64,000 nt of DNA from CAVPFA01 sp963703655. GTDB taxonomy: Bacteria > Actinomycetota > Acidimicrobiia > Acidimicrobiales > Bog-793. The position numbers and the translations under genes were made by a program. Of this stretch, positions 1 to 10,279 are shown piece by piece. How positions within the stretch are numbered: the stretch's first letter is position 1; each line of letters opens with the position of its first letter. Under the pieces are notes generated by a model. It was not told the origin of the DNA. It worked only from the letters and a program-made list of their open reading frames with translations, and ran no database searches. The DNA lies in the NCBI GenBank assembly GCA_963703655.1, contig CAVPFA010000003.1, positions 1 through 64,000 of the forward strand, read 5' to 3'.

Positions 1-95
1 CGAGAAGGCCAATGTCCATGTCGATTGGCGGCGTCATTGACATTTTGCGGTGCGACGCCGCAAAGGCAAGGCCGGTCCGCGGGATTCATAGCGCG

Positions 96-2098
<2,003 letters not shown>

Positions 2099-2148
2099 GA
2101 GCGGGCGCCGAATCTGGCATCATGCCGGCGTCGCCGGGACCGACCAGC

Positions 2149-2674
2149 ATGCAGGCACTGCGCTTTCTGTTCTCGCCGACCGGACGGCTGGGGCCGCAAG
2201 CCTTCGCTGTTGCGGCGATCGCGGCTATATGCGGCGGGCGCGGCGTCGCAATTGCTGACGGTGCCGGACATCGTTGCGCGAACCGGACTGTGGCCGTTCG
2301 TTGCCGCGCAAGCGGTGCTGATCTGGATCTGGTTCGCGCTGCACGCCAAGCGGCTGCACGATGCCGGCCGCTCGACCGGCCTCGCGGCCGGTGCCGCTCT
2401 GCTTTACGCGCTTTCGGTCGTGCTGCTGTTGATCGTGGCGACGGCGTTCTTCACCACGTCGCCCAGTGCAGCGACCGGCGCGAACCCGACGGCGCGCTTG
2501 GGCTCATTCTGACTGCTCTCGATTGTCGCGACCCTGGCCGGTTCGTCGAGCTACGATCTCGGCTGGTTCGTCGTCGCGATCCTGATGGCGTTGGCGTTCC
2601 TGCCCGTCGTCGTGGCGGTCGCCGTCACGCTGTGGGCGGCGACGCGGCCAAGCGCGGTCGAGCGCCAGTCGTGA
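2149..2674 (+). pseudogene. DUF805-family small membrane protein, frameshifted
   Basis: Begins MQALRFLFSPTGRLG, a typical DUF805 opening, then shifts frame near 2210 and continues with several hydrophobic stretches and the family signature KRLHDAGRS near 2350. A TGA at 2510-2512 interrupts this frame, but hydrophobic coding resumes immediately and runs to the TGA at 2672-2674. DUF805 proteins are inner-membrane proteins of unknown function. The last base of the stop is the A of the next ATG (TGATG), which suggests translational coupling with the cyclotransferase-like gene. The breaks are probably sequence errors like those in the preceding gene. Confidence 0.6.
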
Positions 2675-3141
2675 TGCTGCACTTCGCTTACGGCTCGAAC
2701 ATGCATCGCGACGTCATGCGCAAGCATGCGCCGGCGGCGGAGCCGATCGGCGTCGCCGCGCTCGCCGATCATCGCTTCGTCATCACCGCCGACGGTTATG
2801 CCTCGGTCGAGCCGGCGCGCGCGCAGACGGTGCACGGCGTGCTGTGGCGGCTCACGCCGCGCGACCGCGTCACGCTCGATGCCTGGGAGAACATCGCCGG
2901 CGGGCTCTATCGCGCCGAGACTTTGCCGGTTCGTCACGCGGGCCGGCTGCGGCCGGCGCTGGTCTATGTCGCGCGGCCGCGGCGTACGGGACAGCCCAAG
3001 GCCGGTTATATGGAGCTTGTGGTCGCGGCGGCGCGCGCCTGGCACTTGCCGGCCGACTACATTGCCTCGTTGCAGCACTGGCTGCCGCGGCGCCCGCTCG
3101 GCGCCGGCACTCGCAAGCTTGGAGACTTCGCGTGGACGTGA
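2674..3141 (+). CDS. Gamma-glutamylcyclotransferase (AIG2-like) family protein
   Basis: 155 residues, opening MLHFAYGSNM. The YGSNM loop is the substrate-binding signature of the GGCT/AIG2 beta-barrel fold, which releases 5-oxoproline from gamma-glutamyl amines. The middle (GVLWRLTPRDRVTLDAWEN) fits the conserved strand carrying the acidic catalytic region. ATG is fixed by overlap with the upstream stop, and the TGA at 3139-3141 overlaps the ATG of the acylphosphatase, so these look like an operon. The exact substrate cannot be told from sequence. Confidence 0.75.
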   Translation: MLHFAYGSNMHRDVMRKHAPAAEPIGVAALADHRFVITADGYASVEPARAQTVHGVLWRLTPRDRVTLDAWENIAGGLYRAETLPVRHAGRLRPALVYVARPRRTGQPKAGYMELVVAAARAWHLPADYIASLQHWLPRRPLGAGTRKLGDFAWT

Positions 3142-3429
3142 TGCGGCATGTCGTCGATCCGCGGCCGCGTGCAGGGCGTCGGCTTTCGCGCCTGGACCGA
3201 ATACACGGCGCTCGAGCGCGGCCTGCAGGGCTGGGTGCGCAATCGCCGCGACGGCGCGGTCGAAGCGCTGTTCGTCGGTCGCCGGACGTCGTCGCCGCGA
3301 TGATCGCAGCATGCGATCAAGGTCCGCCCGGCGCGCGCGTCGACGGCGTCGATCAGCGCGACGGCACGGCTCGAAGAGCTCGCGCTGCGCCGGCGCGACG
3401 AATTGTTCTCGGTGCTGCCGACGGCTTGA
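3141..3429 (+). pseudogene. acyP: Acylphosphatase, frameshifted
   Basis: Acylphosphatases hydrolyse carboxyl-phosphate bonds in small acyl phosphates. The signature RGRVQGVGFRAWTEYTA with catalytic Arg, followed by GLQGWVRNRRDGAVEALF with catalytic Asn, is plain at about 3157-3280. The ATG at 3141 (MRHV) is out of frame with the signature by one base near 3152. Two further one-base shifts, near 3280 and 3380, are needed to reach the end at 3427-3429 (SVLPTA). Length after repair is about 95 residues, normal for the family. It is convergent with lipB and nearly abuts it. Confidence 0.65.
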
Positions 3430-4134
3430 TCGTCGATGGTCGGCGCCGAACAGCGGCTCGAACGCGCGCGCAACGCCATGTCGACCTCCGGCATCGACGC
3501 CGTCACGCCGAGATCGGCCAGCGAGGTGACGCCGTAGCGCGGATCGGACACGCCGCACGGCACGATGCCGGAAAAATGCGAAAGCTCCGGCTCGATATTG
3601 AGCGCAAAGCCGTGCAGCGTCACCCAGCGCTGCACGCGAATGCCGATGGCGGCGATCTTGTCCTCGAATCCGTCGCCCTTGTCCGGCCGCCGCACCCAGA
3701 CCCCGATGCGGTCGTCGCGGCGCTCGCCGCGCACGTTGAAGGCGGCGAGCGTGCGGATGATCCATTCCTCGATGGTGGCGACGAAGCGGCGCACGTCCGG
3801 CGCGCGGCGCTTGAGATCGAGCATGACATAGCCGACCCGCTGGCCGGGCCCGTGATAGGTGAACTGGCCGCCGCGTCCGGCGGTGTGGACCGGGAAAGCG
3901 CGCCTCGATCAGTTGCTGCGGCTGCGACGAGGTGCCGGCGGTGTAAAGCGGCGGGTGCTCGAGGAGCCAGACCAGTTCGCGCGCTTCGCCGCGCGCGATC
4001 GCTTCGGCGCGCGCGTCCATGGCGGCGAGCGCGGCGTCGTAGGCGACGCGTCCGTCGCTCACGCGCCATTCGACCGGCGGCGCGCCGGCTGGCGGCAAAA
4101 GCCCGATCGTCAGGTCGCCGCGCGTGTTAACCAC
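3430..4134 (-). CDS. lipB: Octanoyltransferase LipB, with frameshifts
   Basis: Transfers octanoate from octanoyl-ACP to lipoyl domains, the first step of lipoate synthesis. Seen on the minus strand: WLLEHPPLYTAGTSS, then the RGGQFTYHGPGQ substrate loop, then KIAAIGIRVQRWVTLHGFALN with the catalytic Lys, then CGVSDPRYGVTSLADLG with the catalytic Cys. One indel near 3890 separates the N-terminal part from the rest, and another near 3470 makes the C-terminus and the stop position approximate. A GTG at 4134 gives a start at VVNTRGDL. Upstream TATA-like sequence lies between it and the divergent fliN-like gene, an arrangement I recall from Bradyrhizobium relatives. Confidence 0.8.
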
Positions 4135-4197
4135 CTGGTAACCATGGCATGGCCATAGAATATAGGAGCAAAGCTTAAGCGACAAAGCGGGGGCATC

Positions 4198-4440
4198 TTG
4201 CCGACACTCGACAATGTCTCGATCGACATCGCGGTGGTGCTCGGCACGACCTCCATGCCGATCCATCAGGTGCTGCGTCTCGGCCGCGGCGCCATCATCG
4301 AGCTCGACGCCTCGGAGGACGATGAGGTCCGCATCCTCGCCAACAATCTGCCGGTGGCCAAGGGCACGGTGATCGTCAGCGGCAACAAGATCGCCGTCGA
4401 GGTCAAGCAGCTGTTGCCGCGCTCGCCCGAGGCGACCTGA
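4198..4440 (+). CDS. FliN/SpoA-domain protein (flagellar switch FliN-like)
   Basis: 80 residues that make up essentially one SpoA (surface presentation of antigens) domain: IDIAVVLGTTSMPIHQVLRLGRGAIIELD, then VRILANNLPVAKGTVIVSGNKIAVEV. This is the C-terminal core of FliN, the C-ring protein that binds export cargo and sets motor switching. Free-standing short FliN-like genes next to lipB are known in Rhizobiales. The start is TTG at 4198 and no ATG lies upstream in frame. No other flagellar gene is in the window, so its role in a flagellum is inferred from the domain only. Confidence 0.75.
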   Translation: MPTLDNVSIDIAVVLGTTSMPIHQVLRLGRGAIIELDASEDDEVRILANNLPVAKGTVIVSGNKIAVEVKQLLPRSPEAT

Positions 4441-4535
4441 GCGCTTCGCCGGCCTCACCGCCGGGCCTTGTCCCGCTATAACCTAGCTGTTACATCCGCG
4501 CCGTCGCGCCGGCCTGGCGCGCGTTCCACCCACAT

Positions 4536-4620
4536 GCGGCCGTGGCGGAATTGGTAGACGCACTAGCTTGAGGTGCTAGCGGGGCAACCCGTGGAGGTTC
4601 GAGTCCTCTCGGCCGCACCA
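4536..4620 (+). tRNA. tRNA-Leu (anticodon GAG), CCA encoded
   Basis: Acceptor stem 4536-4542 pairs with 4610-4616, the discriminator A is 4617 and CCA is encoded at 4618-4620. The anticodon loop TTGAGGT at 4568-4574 gives anticodon GAG at 4570-4572. A class II variable arm and the T arm GGTTCGAGTCC follow. The gene is intact. The last 15 bases recur at 10,279-10,293, so it is the apparent integration target of the island downstream. Confidence 0.95.
4606..4620 (+). repeat. attL-like direct repeat (tRNA-Leu 3' end)
   Basis: CTCTCGGCCGCACCA, the terminal 15 bases of tRNA-Leu including CCA. An identical copy lies at 10,279-10,293. The bases before and after differ between the copies, so the repeat is exactly 15 bp. 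Confidence 0.75.
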
Positions 4621-4966
4621 AAAAACAGCGATAACAACCTGATCTTTCTTGGCATTTTTCCTTGTCGCCCTCACCCAGCCGCAACACTTTCGATTTTGAG
4701 GCGCTTGGCTTGTTCACAAAACGATCTGGGCAGATTTTGAGGGGCTAATCGGAACCCGCGGAAATCACGGCCGGACGCAAATCGCCCGGCCGTGCGATCG
4801 GCGTATAATCAGCCGACCTAGTGGGCTCCGAACGGGTTCGCCGTCATCCCCACCACCGCGCTTGATCCGCCCCACAGTGCGGCTTCTCCTGCGGTCCCCG
4901 CGCTTATCGGGTCCGGGTCCCCATCAACGGCAATGCCGATACGCCTTGTGCTCAGGGCCGCATGAC
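4621..4966. other. Gene-free stretch at the left island end
   Basis: 346 bases with no convincing coding frame. It starts with an A-run straight after the tRNA CCA. At 4766-4794 there is a perfect 9-bp inverted repeat (CACGGCCGG and its complement, 11-base loop), which may be a terminator or a recombination-protein site. Nothing else is recognisable. Confidence 0.4.
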
Positions 4967-5867
4967 TTAGGCCGCAGCTGTTTCGATTTCTGCAAGCTTT
5001 TGGAATTCGGTTAGTATGTCGCGGTGATGCTGCGCCAGGTAGCGCACCACTCGCGCATTACCGAGCAATTTTCCGACGTAACCGTTGCTCAAAACGAGAT
5101 CGAGGTGATCGGCGCCGTATGACTTTTCGGCGATCCTAAATTCGCGCTGCAAGCTGACGGATTCCCTTTCCATCATTGCAATTTGCTCGTCGCTTAATCC
5201 TCGTACACGCTTGGGCTTATCCGACTCGACGAGCTGGGCCTGAGGGGTCGCAGCCACTAACGACCTAGCATAACTCATAGTGAACTTGTTCATCGCCACC
5301 ATCAGATCAGCCGCCTCGATTTGGCGCAGGGGTACCATCTTCCGCAATTCTGCAAATGTAGGGATCGCAATGTGTTTGTCTTTGAGTATGTCGGCGACCT
5401 CCGGACATATTCCTTCGAGAAGCCGTCGTTTTCGAACGATGCTTGTAACGTCGACGTTGAGTGCCTTTGCAATTCGCTCCTCAGGGACACCTCGTTCGAT
5501 CGCCTTCACGATCATCCTATGCTCCTGGATTAGCGGCTAGGCGATTGACGCGCTTATTGTAGGTGAATGCCTCATCATCTGTTGAAATAATGCAGGTCAC
5601 CTCGCTTTCACCGAGATCTTTGAGAACATCAATACGTAAATGCCCGTCAAGCAGAAGGTATTTGCCTGGGTCGTCGCGATCGCGGGCCACCACGGGAGGT
5701 TCGATAATCCCCACTTCACGGATTGACGCTGCGACCCGTGCGTATTTTGGTGATTTTTTGATTTCGGCCGAGATTAGTTTCAAAGGCTGGATCTGGCTAA
5801 TTCCAATACGTAGCGTTGCCTCTTCGAAAGCCATTGCCACTGTTGGGGTTGACGCGCGACGAGGCAT
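4967..5867 (-). CDS. ParB/RepB-type partition protein 2, split by a one-base insertion
   Basis: The N-terminal frame (5867 to about 5535) is a ParB/Srx-fold domain with the box LLLDGHLRIDVLKDLG. The C-terminal frame (to 4967) continues MIVKAIERGVPEERIAKALNVD, an HTH-like segment of the RepB partition family, then a variable tail. Removing one A near 5533 (minus-strand GCTAATCCAG read as GCTATCCAG) restores VNRLAAIQEHRMIVKAIERG, so this is one gene of about 300 residues. It follows the first ParB/RepB gene by two bases and is the third gene of the recombinase operon. ParB-fold proteins bind and spread on DNA using CTP. No ParA-type ATPase is encoded here, so ordinary plasmid partition is unlikely. 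Confidence 0.75.
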
Positions 5868-5869
5868 GG

Positions 5870-6769
5870 TCAGGCCTGTGCTCCCGCCTCGATGCGTGTG
5901 GCTAGGTTTCGAGGAAGCGTATCAAGCCCTTCAGCTCGCAGGAGGGTGACAAAGTTCTCATCGACGAACAGCTTTCGTAGAGCTTCCGCCACGAAAACAA
6001 GTCGACCACGAGTATTTTCAGCCTTCCGGATCAAAAGCCGCTTGCGATCGACATCCTCCTGATAGGCTCGGATTAGCGCATTTGACGATAGCGGTCGCTG
6101 ACGTTTTCCGTTTTGAGCACCGTTTATTCTGAGACCTTTGCCTCGCCGCTGCCGCTGTTCGACCAATCGCCTGGCTGCAATCAGCCTATGACCGCGCAAT
6201 AGCTTCTTTTCGTACGCCTGTTGAAGGATCGTTTGCGTCTCGGCATCGGTGGCCGTTGCAATGTCAACTGCAATGCTGACGGGAATCTGGCCGGCTTCGA
6301 CAGCTCGTAGTAATCGAAGTTCGCCGTTCTGCAGCAGCCTGAGTACGGCTTTGACGTATTCGATCGTGAGGCCCGTCTTGCGGGCAATTGTGGTGTCGTT
6401 ATATCCGCGCTGTTTCAATCCCTGAATGTCGTGAAGCAGATCAATGGCTCGATGCTGACGGCGTGCGATGTTTTCTACGAAACTCATCACCATACAGTCT
6501 TCGTTGTCCGCGACGATTACGATGGCTGGAATCTCACGCTGGTTGAGCGCTTGATACGCTTCTAACCGACCCTGACCGCACACAAGGTTGTATCTTGGGC
6601 CGTCGGGATCTTCCCGACGGGTGACTGTGATTGGCCGCTTCAGGCCAATCTCCGCGATGTTCTCTGTGATTTCCTTGAAGACTTTCTTGTTGCGAACACG
6701 CGGGTTGATCACCGTTATGCGGTCGACTGGTATCATTTCCACCGGTTGACTCTCAGGCATGACGTTCAT
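5870..6769 (-). CDS. ParB/RepB-type partition protein 1
   Basis: 299 residues. An N-terminal ParB domain (about 10-105) carries NPRVRNKKVFKEITENIAEIGLKRPITV and the box CGQGRLEAYQAL, then FVENIARRQHRAIDLLHDI leads into the central HTH (TTIARKTGLTIEYVKAVLRLL). The C-terminal half resembles the RepB plasmid-partition family. It is homologous to the next gene in domain order but clearly diverged. The start ATG overlaps the recombinase stop by 4 bp (6766-6769), so it is translationally coupled. Its role is not known. A DNA-bridging or directionality function for the recombinase is an inference from context. Confidence 0.8.
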   Translation of the reverse strand: MNVMPESQPVEMIPVDRITVINPRVRNKKVFKEITENIAEIGLKRPITVTRREDPDGPRYNLVCGQGRLEAYQALNQREIPAIVIVADNEDCMVMSFVENIARRQHRAIDLLHDIQGLKQRGYNDTTIARKTGLTIEYVKAVLRLLQNGELRLLRAVEAGQIPVSIAVDIATATDAETQTILQQAYEKKLLRGHRLIAARRLVEQRQRRGKGLRINGAQNGKRQRPLSSNALIRAYQEDVDRKRLLIRKAENTRGRLVFVAEALRKLFVDENFVTLLRAEGLDTLPRNLATRIEAGAQA

Positions 6770-8340
6770 GCGGCCTCCTGGAGCGTTGCTCGTGCTGCCA
6801 TTCCGAAAAGTGGATCAAGGGTTTCGAATCGATAGGCGTCGAGGTAAACACCGTTATTTTCCGCAAGCCGGAGGCGAGCGGACGTCATGTCGATCCGAGG
6901 TAAGAGGTAGTAGTCGAGAGCCCTTTGATTGGGTCCATCCATGCGAACCGCTATGGTGATGTCGGGCCACAAACCAGTATCGAACCGAATCTGCCAGCGG
7001 AGTGAGCCCGCTGAGGTCGCCCGGCACCGGACTACGACAATCGATGCAGTGAACTCACGGTTGATTGTTAGCAGATCGGTTGTCGCATCCTGCTCAACGT
7101 GACCCCCAGCGACCTGAATTCCTCTCACCGTGTCTGTGACAATCTGCGGATATAGACGACGCAGTACGCGGTTAATTTCGATGTACCGATAGTCGCGATC
7201 CGGTGTGAATCCGATCAGTTCGTACGCCCGCAACAAGCTCCCAAACCGGTGCTGGTAAGCGCTACTGGAGGGAAGTCGCTCGGTTTCATCAATGATAAGG
7301 CCAGAAAGGTATCCGCGTTCCTGCAACAATTGTTGGAGGCCAGTTAGCATTTCCGCATCGGAGAGACGGTGTGATCGCTCCCGAATGATGGCCTGCGCAG
7401 TGTCGAAGAGAGGCTTGTCAACGATGGCGTCGAATGCATTTTCTGAGCGAATCCACATATCGGGGCTATTGTGAACTCGCTTCCTCTTCAACTTGAACGA
7501 TGCGCGGTTCCAGACATTATTTCCAATGTATTTCTCGTTGATCAGAACTTGGTGAACTGTACCGCGTGTCCAAGCTCGGCCAAGATCCGTAGTAATCCCG
7601 CGCTGATTCAAAAAATCGGCAATCTCGCGTTCGAGCCTTCCTTCTTTAACAAACGAGCGATAAATCCAGCGGACTATTTCGATTTCGTTCGGTGGTCCTG
7701 GAATCAGCACAACACGATCAGTTTGGATGCTCTTATGCTCGCCCCTTGCCAGTTCGGCTTTTGCGACACCCGTCTGGTCAATTAAACGCCGTCGTAGTCC
7801 ATATCCAGGCGGACCGCCTTGGCGATAGCCAAGTTCAATTAGGCGGCATTGTCCGGTGAAAACTTTGACTGAGAGCTCGCGACTGTACTCCCCCGCCATT
7901 GCGCGCTTAACGCCCTTGACGATCGTAGAGACCGGACTTCCATCATTTTCGAACTGCTCAGCGCAGTATTGCACGCTGATATCGGCGCGCTTGCAGATGT
8001 ACTCGTAATAGGCACTCTCGTCCGCATCCTGAAATCTTCCCCAGCGGCTGACGTCGTAGACGAGTATTGTCTCGAAATGGGCATTTCCAGTTTGCACGTC
8101 ATCGATCAGACGCTTAAGTGCGTCGCGACCATCGAGACTAAGACCGCTTTTTCCCTCGTCGGCGTAAGTGCAAACTATCTGCATGCCTCGCTGAGCGGCG
8201 TATCTTTGCAGCGCTTCGGACTGATTTTCGGTTGAGTATTTCTGGTGGTCCGTGGACATCCGGACATATTGCGCGGCGCGAACCGGCAGAGCGCTGATTT
8301 CGCCGCTTCGGCCTGCACGCGACACGTGTTCCATTTCCAC
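6766..8340 (-). CDS. Large serine recombinase
   Basis: 524 residues. The resolvase domain (about 15-165) has the nucleophile context YVRMSTDHQ, the SRWGR catalytic arginines and the DEGKSGLSLDGRDALKRL segment. The recombinase domain follows (GGPPGYGLRRR near 180, then ADFLNQRGITTDLGRAWTRGTVHQVLINEKYIGN). Unlike phiC31-type integrases, the C-terminal 200 residues contain no four-Cys zinc ribbon. They form an unassigned conserved-looking domain ending LDYYLLPRIDMTSARLRLAENNG. It probably excises or integrates the island. It is the first gene of a three-gene operon and is divergent from the HTH-like gene at 8480. Stops and starts overlap with the next gene. Confidence 0.9.
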   Translation of the reverse strand: MEMEHVSRAGRSGEISALPVRAAQYVRMSTDHQKYSTENQSEALQRYAAQRGMQIVCTYADEGKSGLSLDGRDALKRLIDDVQTGNAHFETILVYDVSRWGRFQDADESAYYEYICKRADISVQYCAEQFENDGSPVSTIVKGVKRAMAGEYSRELSVKVFTGQCRLIELGYRQGGPPGYGLRRRLIDQTGVAKAELARGEHKSIQTDRVVLIPGPPNEIEIVRWIYRSFVKEGRLEREIADFLNQRGITTDLGRAWTRGTVHQVLINEKYIGNNVWNRASFKLKRKRVHNSPDMWIRSENAFDAIVDKPLFDTAQAIIRERSHRLSDAEMLTGLQQLLQERGYLSGLIIDETERLPSSSAYQHRFGSLLRAYELIGFTPDRDYRYIEINRVLRRLYPQIVTDTVRGIQVAGGHVEQDATTDLLTINREFTASIVVVRCRATSAGSLRWQIRFDTGLWPDITIAVRMDGPNQRALDYYLLPRIDMTSARLRLAENNGVYLDAYRFETLDPLFGMAARATLQEAA

Positions 8341-8479
8341 TGCTAACGATCCCGAACTTCGAGCCGCCGGCCGAGCGTCAAAGGGACATTCATGCCCAAC
8401 CCCGGCAGTCGAGCACTGACCGTCACCTTCCTATTAATTCCGTATGGCAACCTCACCATAACCGCGGAGGGTCGGCAGA

Positions 8480-8842
8480 ATGTTGCCGAAAAAGGGCATA
8501 GTTTTTCCAAACGGCGAAAATCTTGGGCCGTATTCCCGGGCAATGGCTTATGCTTTGAAATGCGAACTGGGTTCCACTCATCAGGCCGTCAAAATTATTA
8601 TGGGATGGACCGGTGCTGGTGAGCGGACGGTCAAGAATTGGCTTGCCGGAATTAGCGGTCCAAGCGGTCAGCACATTGTCGAACTGATACGGCATTCCGA
8701 CAGCGTACTGACAGTCTTATTGACGTTGGCTGGACGCGAAGAGGCTGTAGCTATGCAGGCGTTGGTCGATGCGAGAAATAAGCTCGCGGATACCGTAGAG
8801 AGCATCGACACGTTAATGGGAAAGGTCGACCATAATCGGTGA
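8480..8842 (+). CDS. Small HTH-like DNA-binding protein (unassigned)
   Basis: 120 residues. The core HQAVKIIMGWTGAGERTVKN followed by WLAGISGPSGQHIVELIRHSD looks like a helix-turn-helix with a recognition helix at ERTVKNWL. A short predicted coiled C-terminus follows (ALVDARNKLADTVESIDTLM). It is divergent from the recombinase operon with about 140 bases between, so it may regulate that promoter. I recall similar small proteins beside recombinases in Rhizobiales but know of no assigned function. Confidence 0.6.
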   Translation: MLPKKGIVFPNGENLGPYSRAMAYALKCELGSTHQAVKIIMGWTGAGERTVKNWLAGISGPSGQHIVELIRHSDSVLTVLLTLAGREEAVAMQALVDARNKLADTVESIDTLMGKVDHNR

Positions 8843-8926
8843 TGGTTACCTTAATCTCGTAACGGAAATAAGCAGCAACATGAGGTGCAAGGGGTGTCGA
8901 GTTCGGCCCTACGCGAGCGGCAGCAT

Positions 8927-9226
8927 TTAGGCTGCCGGTGCGTATTGTTCGATCTTCTTGATCTGCGACGCGATATGGTCCTCTGCCGTCTCAAGATCGA
9001 ATTGCGCCTGGATATTCATCCAAAATGCGGGCGTCGTTCCGAAGAACTTGGCAAGCCGGAGTGCAGTATCGGCCGTAACCGGCGTATCCCCGCGTGCCAA
9101 CCGCTCAATTCGTGTTCGCGGCACACCAAGCTTTGCCGCCACGCTGTAAGGCGTGAGCTTCATCGGCGCCAAAAACTCCTCGCGCAAAATCTCGCCTGGA
9201 TGCACTGGCGCAAGCTTTTTAGCCAT
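8927..9226 (-). CDS. higA: HigA-family antitoxin (XRE)
   Basis: 99 residues. Opens MAKKLAPVHPGEILREEFLAPM, the standard HigA signature, followed by an XRE helix-turn-helix (SVAAKLGVPRTRIERLARGDTPVTADTALRLAKFFGTTPAFWMNIQ). HigA neutralises the mRNA-cleaving toxin HigB and represses the pair's promoter. It lies 23 bases downstream of higB on the same strand. The toxin-first order is typical of higBA. Confidence 0.9.
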   Translation of the reverse strand: MAKKLAPVHPGEILREEFLAPMKLTPYSVAAKLGVPRTRIERLARGDTPVTADTALRLAKFFGTTPAFWMNIQAQFDLETAEDHIASQIKKIEQYAPAA

Positions 9227-9249
9227 CTATCGCTCCATTTTCATATGTC

Positions 9250-9537
9250 TCAGTCGTGGTAGTCGACTATGTCAACCTCTTCCGGTCCTTGCTCCGTCCA
9301 TTTGAAGAGGATCCGCCATTTGTCGTTGATGCGAATTGAGTGCTTACCCTTAAGGTCGCCTTTCAATTCTTCCAACCTGTTGCCAGGTGGGCTTTTCAAA
9401 TCCTCCAGCTTCTGTGCTCCGTTGAGCATCACAAGTTTGCGTCGGGCAATGTTCGCTATGTCGGCCGGAAACCCCTTCGGTACTTTCCGTTGGGTATGGA
9501 TCACCTCGGCATATTTGCCTCGGTAGCTCTTGATCAT
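9250..9537 (-). CDS. higB: HigB-family toxin (RelE fold)
   Basis: About 95 residues from ATG 9537 (MIKSYRGKYAEVI). KGFPADIANIARRKLVMLNGAQKLEDLKSPP, then GNRLEELKGDLKGKHSIRIND, then KWRILFKW are RelE/HigB ribosome-dependent endoribonuclease features, with the basic catalytic surface (K, R) retained. A start at 9552 would lie inside the operator palindrome, so 9537 is preferred. The toxin is co-transcribed with higA and probably stabilises the island. Confidence 0.88.
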   Translation of the reverse strand: MIKSYRGKYAEVIHTQRKVPKGFPADIANIARRKLVMLNGAQKLEDLKSPPGNRLEELKGDLKGKHSIRINDKWRILFKWTEQGPEEVDIVDYHD

Positions 9538-9538
9538 G

Positions 9539-9569
9539 GCGTAACGTATCATGCTATGATACGTTACGC
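9539..9569. promoter_or_regulatory. higBA operator: perfect 14-bp inverted repeat
   Basis: The left arm GCGTAACGTATCAT (9539-9552) and the right arm ATGATACGTTACGC (9556-9569) are exact reverse complements around a 3-base spacer. It lies directly upstream of the preferred higB start, where HigA or HigBA autoregulation is expected. Confidence 0.75.
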
Positions 9570-9822
9570 AAGGGTGTAATGCGGAGCGTGAGCCGGCGGA
9601 TTATTTTTGCCACCGGAATTGCCACCGGACAGGCTGTGATTGGTCAGAACGGCATGGGACAGCCAGAGTTTATGTGCGGGCCGCGATTTTCGGCTGTCTT
9701 GATTGCCAACAGTCCTCACCCGGCTCCCAAATGTCATCATTGGGATGACCCCTGTTCAAAAGGCTGGTCGCGACTAAAAAGCCTTGACAACCCTGCGGGG
9801 CATTGCGCAGCCTTTTCGCGTC
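9570..9822. other. Intergenic stretch between higBA and XRE gene
   Basis: About 250 bases with no supported gene. It contains a 9-bp direct repeat GCCACCGGA at about 9609-9617 and 9621-9629. No clear sigma-70 promoter could be placed. Confidence 0.3.
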
Positions 9823-10209
9823 ATGGGCAAAAGTTCCAGGTCAGCAGACGCCATCGATGGGCATATCGGCTTCCGCATGAAAAGCCGTCGTGAAGCGCTT
9901 GGCATGAGCCAATATCAACTCGGCGACGCGATCGGCGTGACCTTCCAGCAAGTCAGCAAATACGAGAGCGGCACCGATCGTATCGGCGCCGGCCGGCTGT
10001 TTGAGGCCGCCGTTGCGCTTGGAGTTGCGCCGCAGTTTTTCTTCGAAGGGTTGAAGATGGGCGGGGGTGGTCGAACGATCGTAACCGAGTCCTTCTGTCG
10101 ATCCCTCAGCTTTGCAAGAACGCTAGAAGTGGTCCAGCAAGTCGACACGGCGAAACCAGGCTTGCGCAGGCTTGAATGTACGGTGCGGGAGGCATTTAAA
10201 ATTCATTAG
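9823..10209 (+). CDS. XRE-family transcriptional regulator
   Basis: 128 residues from ATG 9823 (MGKSSRSADAIDGHIGFRMK). The HTH spans about 20-75: RREALGMSQYQLGDAIGVTF, then QQVSKYESGTDRIGAGRL. It is close to the family of Rhizobiales XRE proteins that begin SADPIDVHVG and end their HTH with a short hydrophobic FFFEG motif, which is present here as QFFFEG. It is the last gene before the right island end. The longer reading from 9784 adds no conserved residues. Confidence 0.75.
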   Translation: MGKSSRSADAIDGHIGFRMKSRREALGMSQYQLGDAIGVTFQQVSKYESGTDRIGAGRLFEAAVALGVAPQFFFEGLKMGGGGRTIVTESFCRSLSFARTLEVVQQVDTAKPGLRRLECTVREAFKIH

Positions 10210-10255
10210 CGCGTGCAAGGGGACATTTGCGCCCGCACCTTCCGCCTATCTCGTT

Positions 10256-10279
10256 GATGTAGGCTGATTGTCCTACATC
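10256..10279. repeat. Inverted repeat abutting the right attachment repeat
   Basis: GATGTAGG (10256-10263) and CCTACATC (10272-10279) are exact complements around 8 bases, and the second arm shares its last base with the 15-bp att repeat. It could be a recombinase arm site or the terminator of the XRE gene. Confidence 0.5.

Noticed and set aside
2551..4458. Long minus-strand open frame over the cyclotransferase, acylphosphatase and lipB
   Set aside because: Only its middle part matches lipB. The rest is antisense of clear plus-strand genes with no motifs.
4967..6769. Plasmid replication/partition locus
   Set aside because: No ParA, replication initiator or iteron repeats; the genes lie in a tRNA-bounded chromosomal island.
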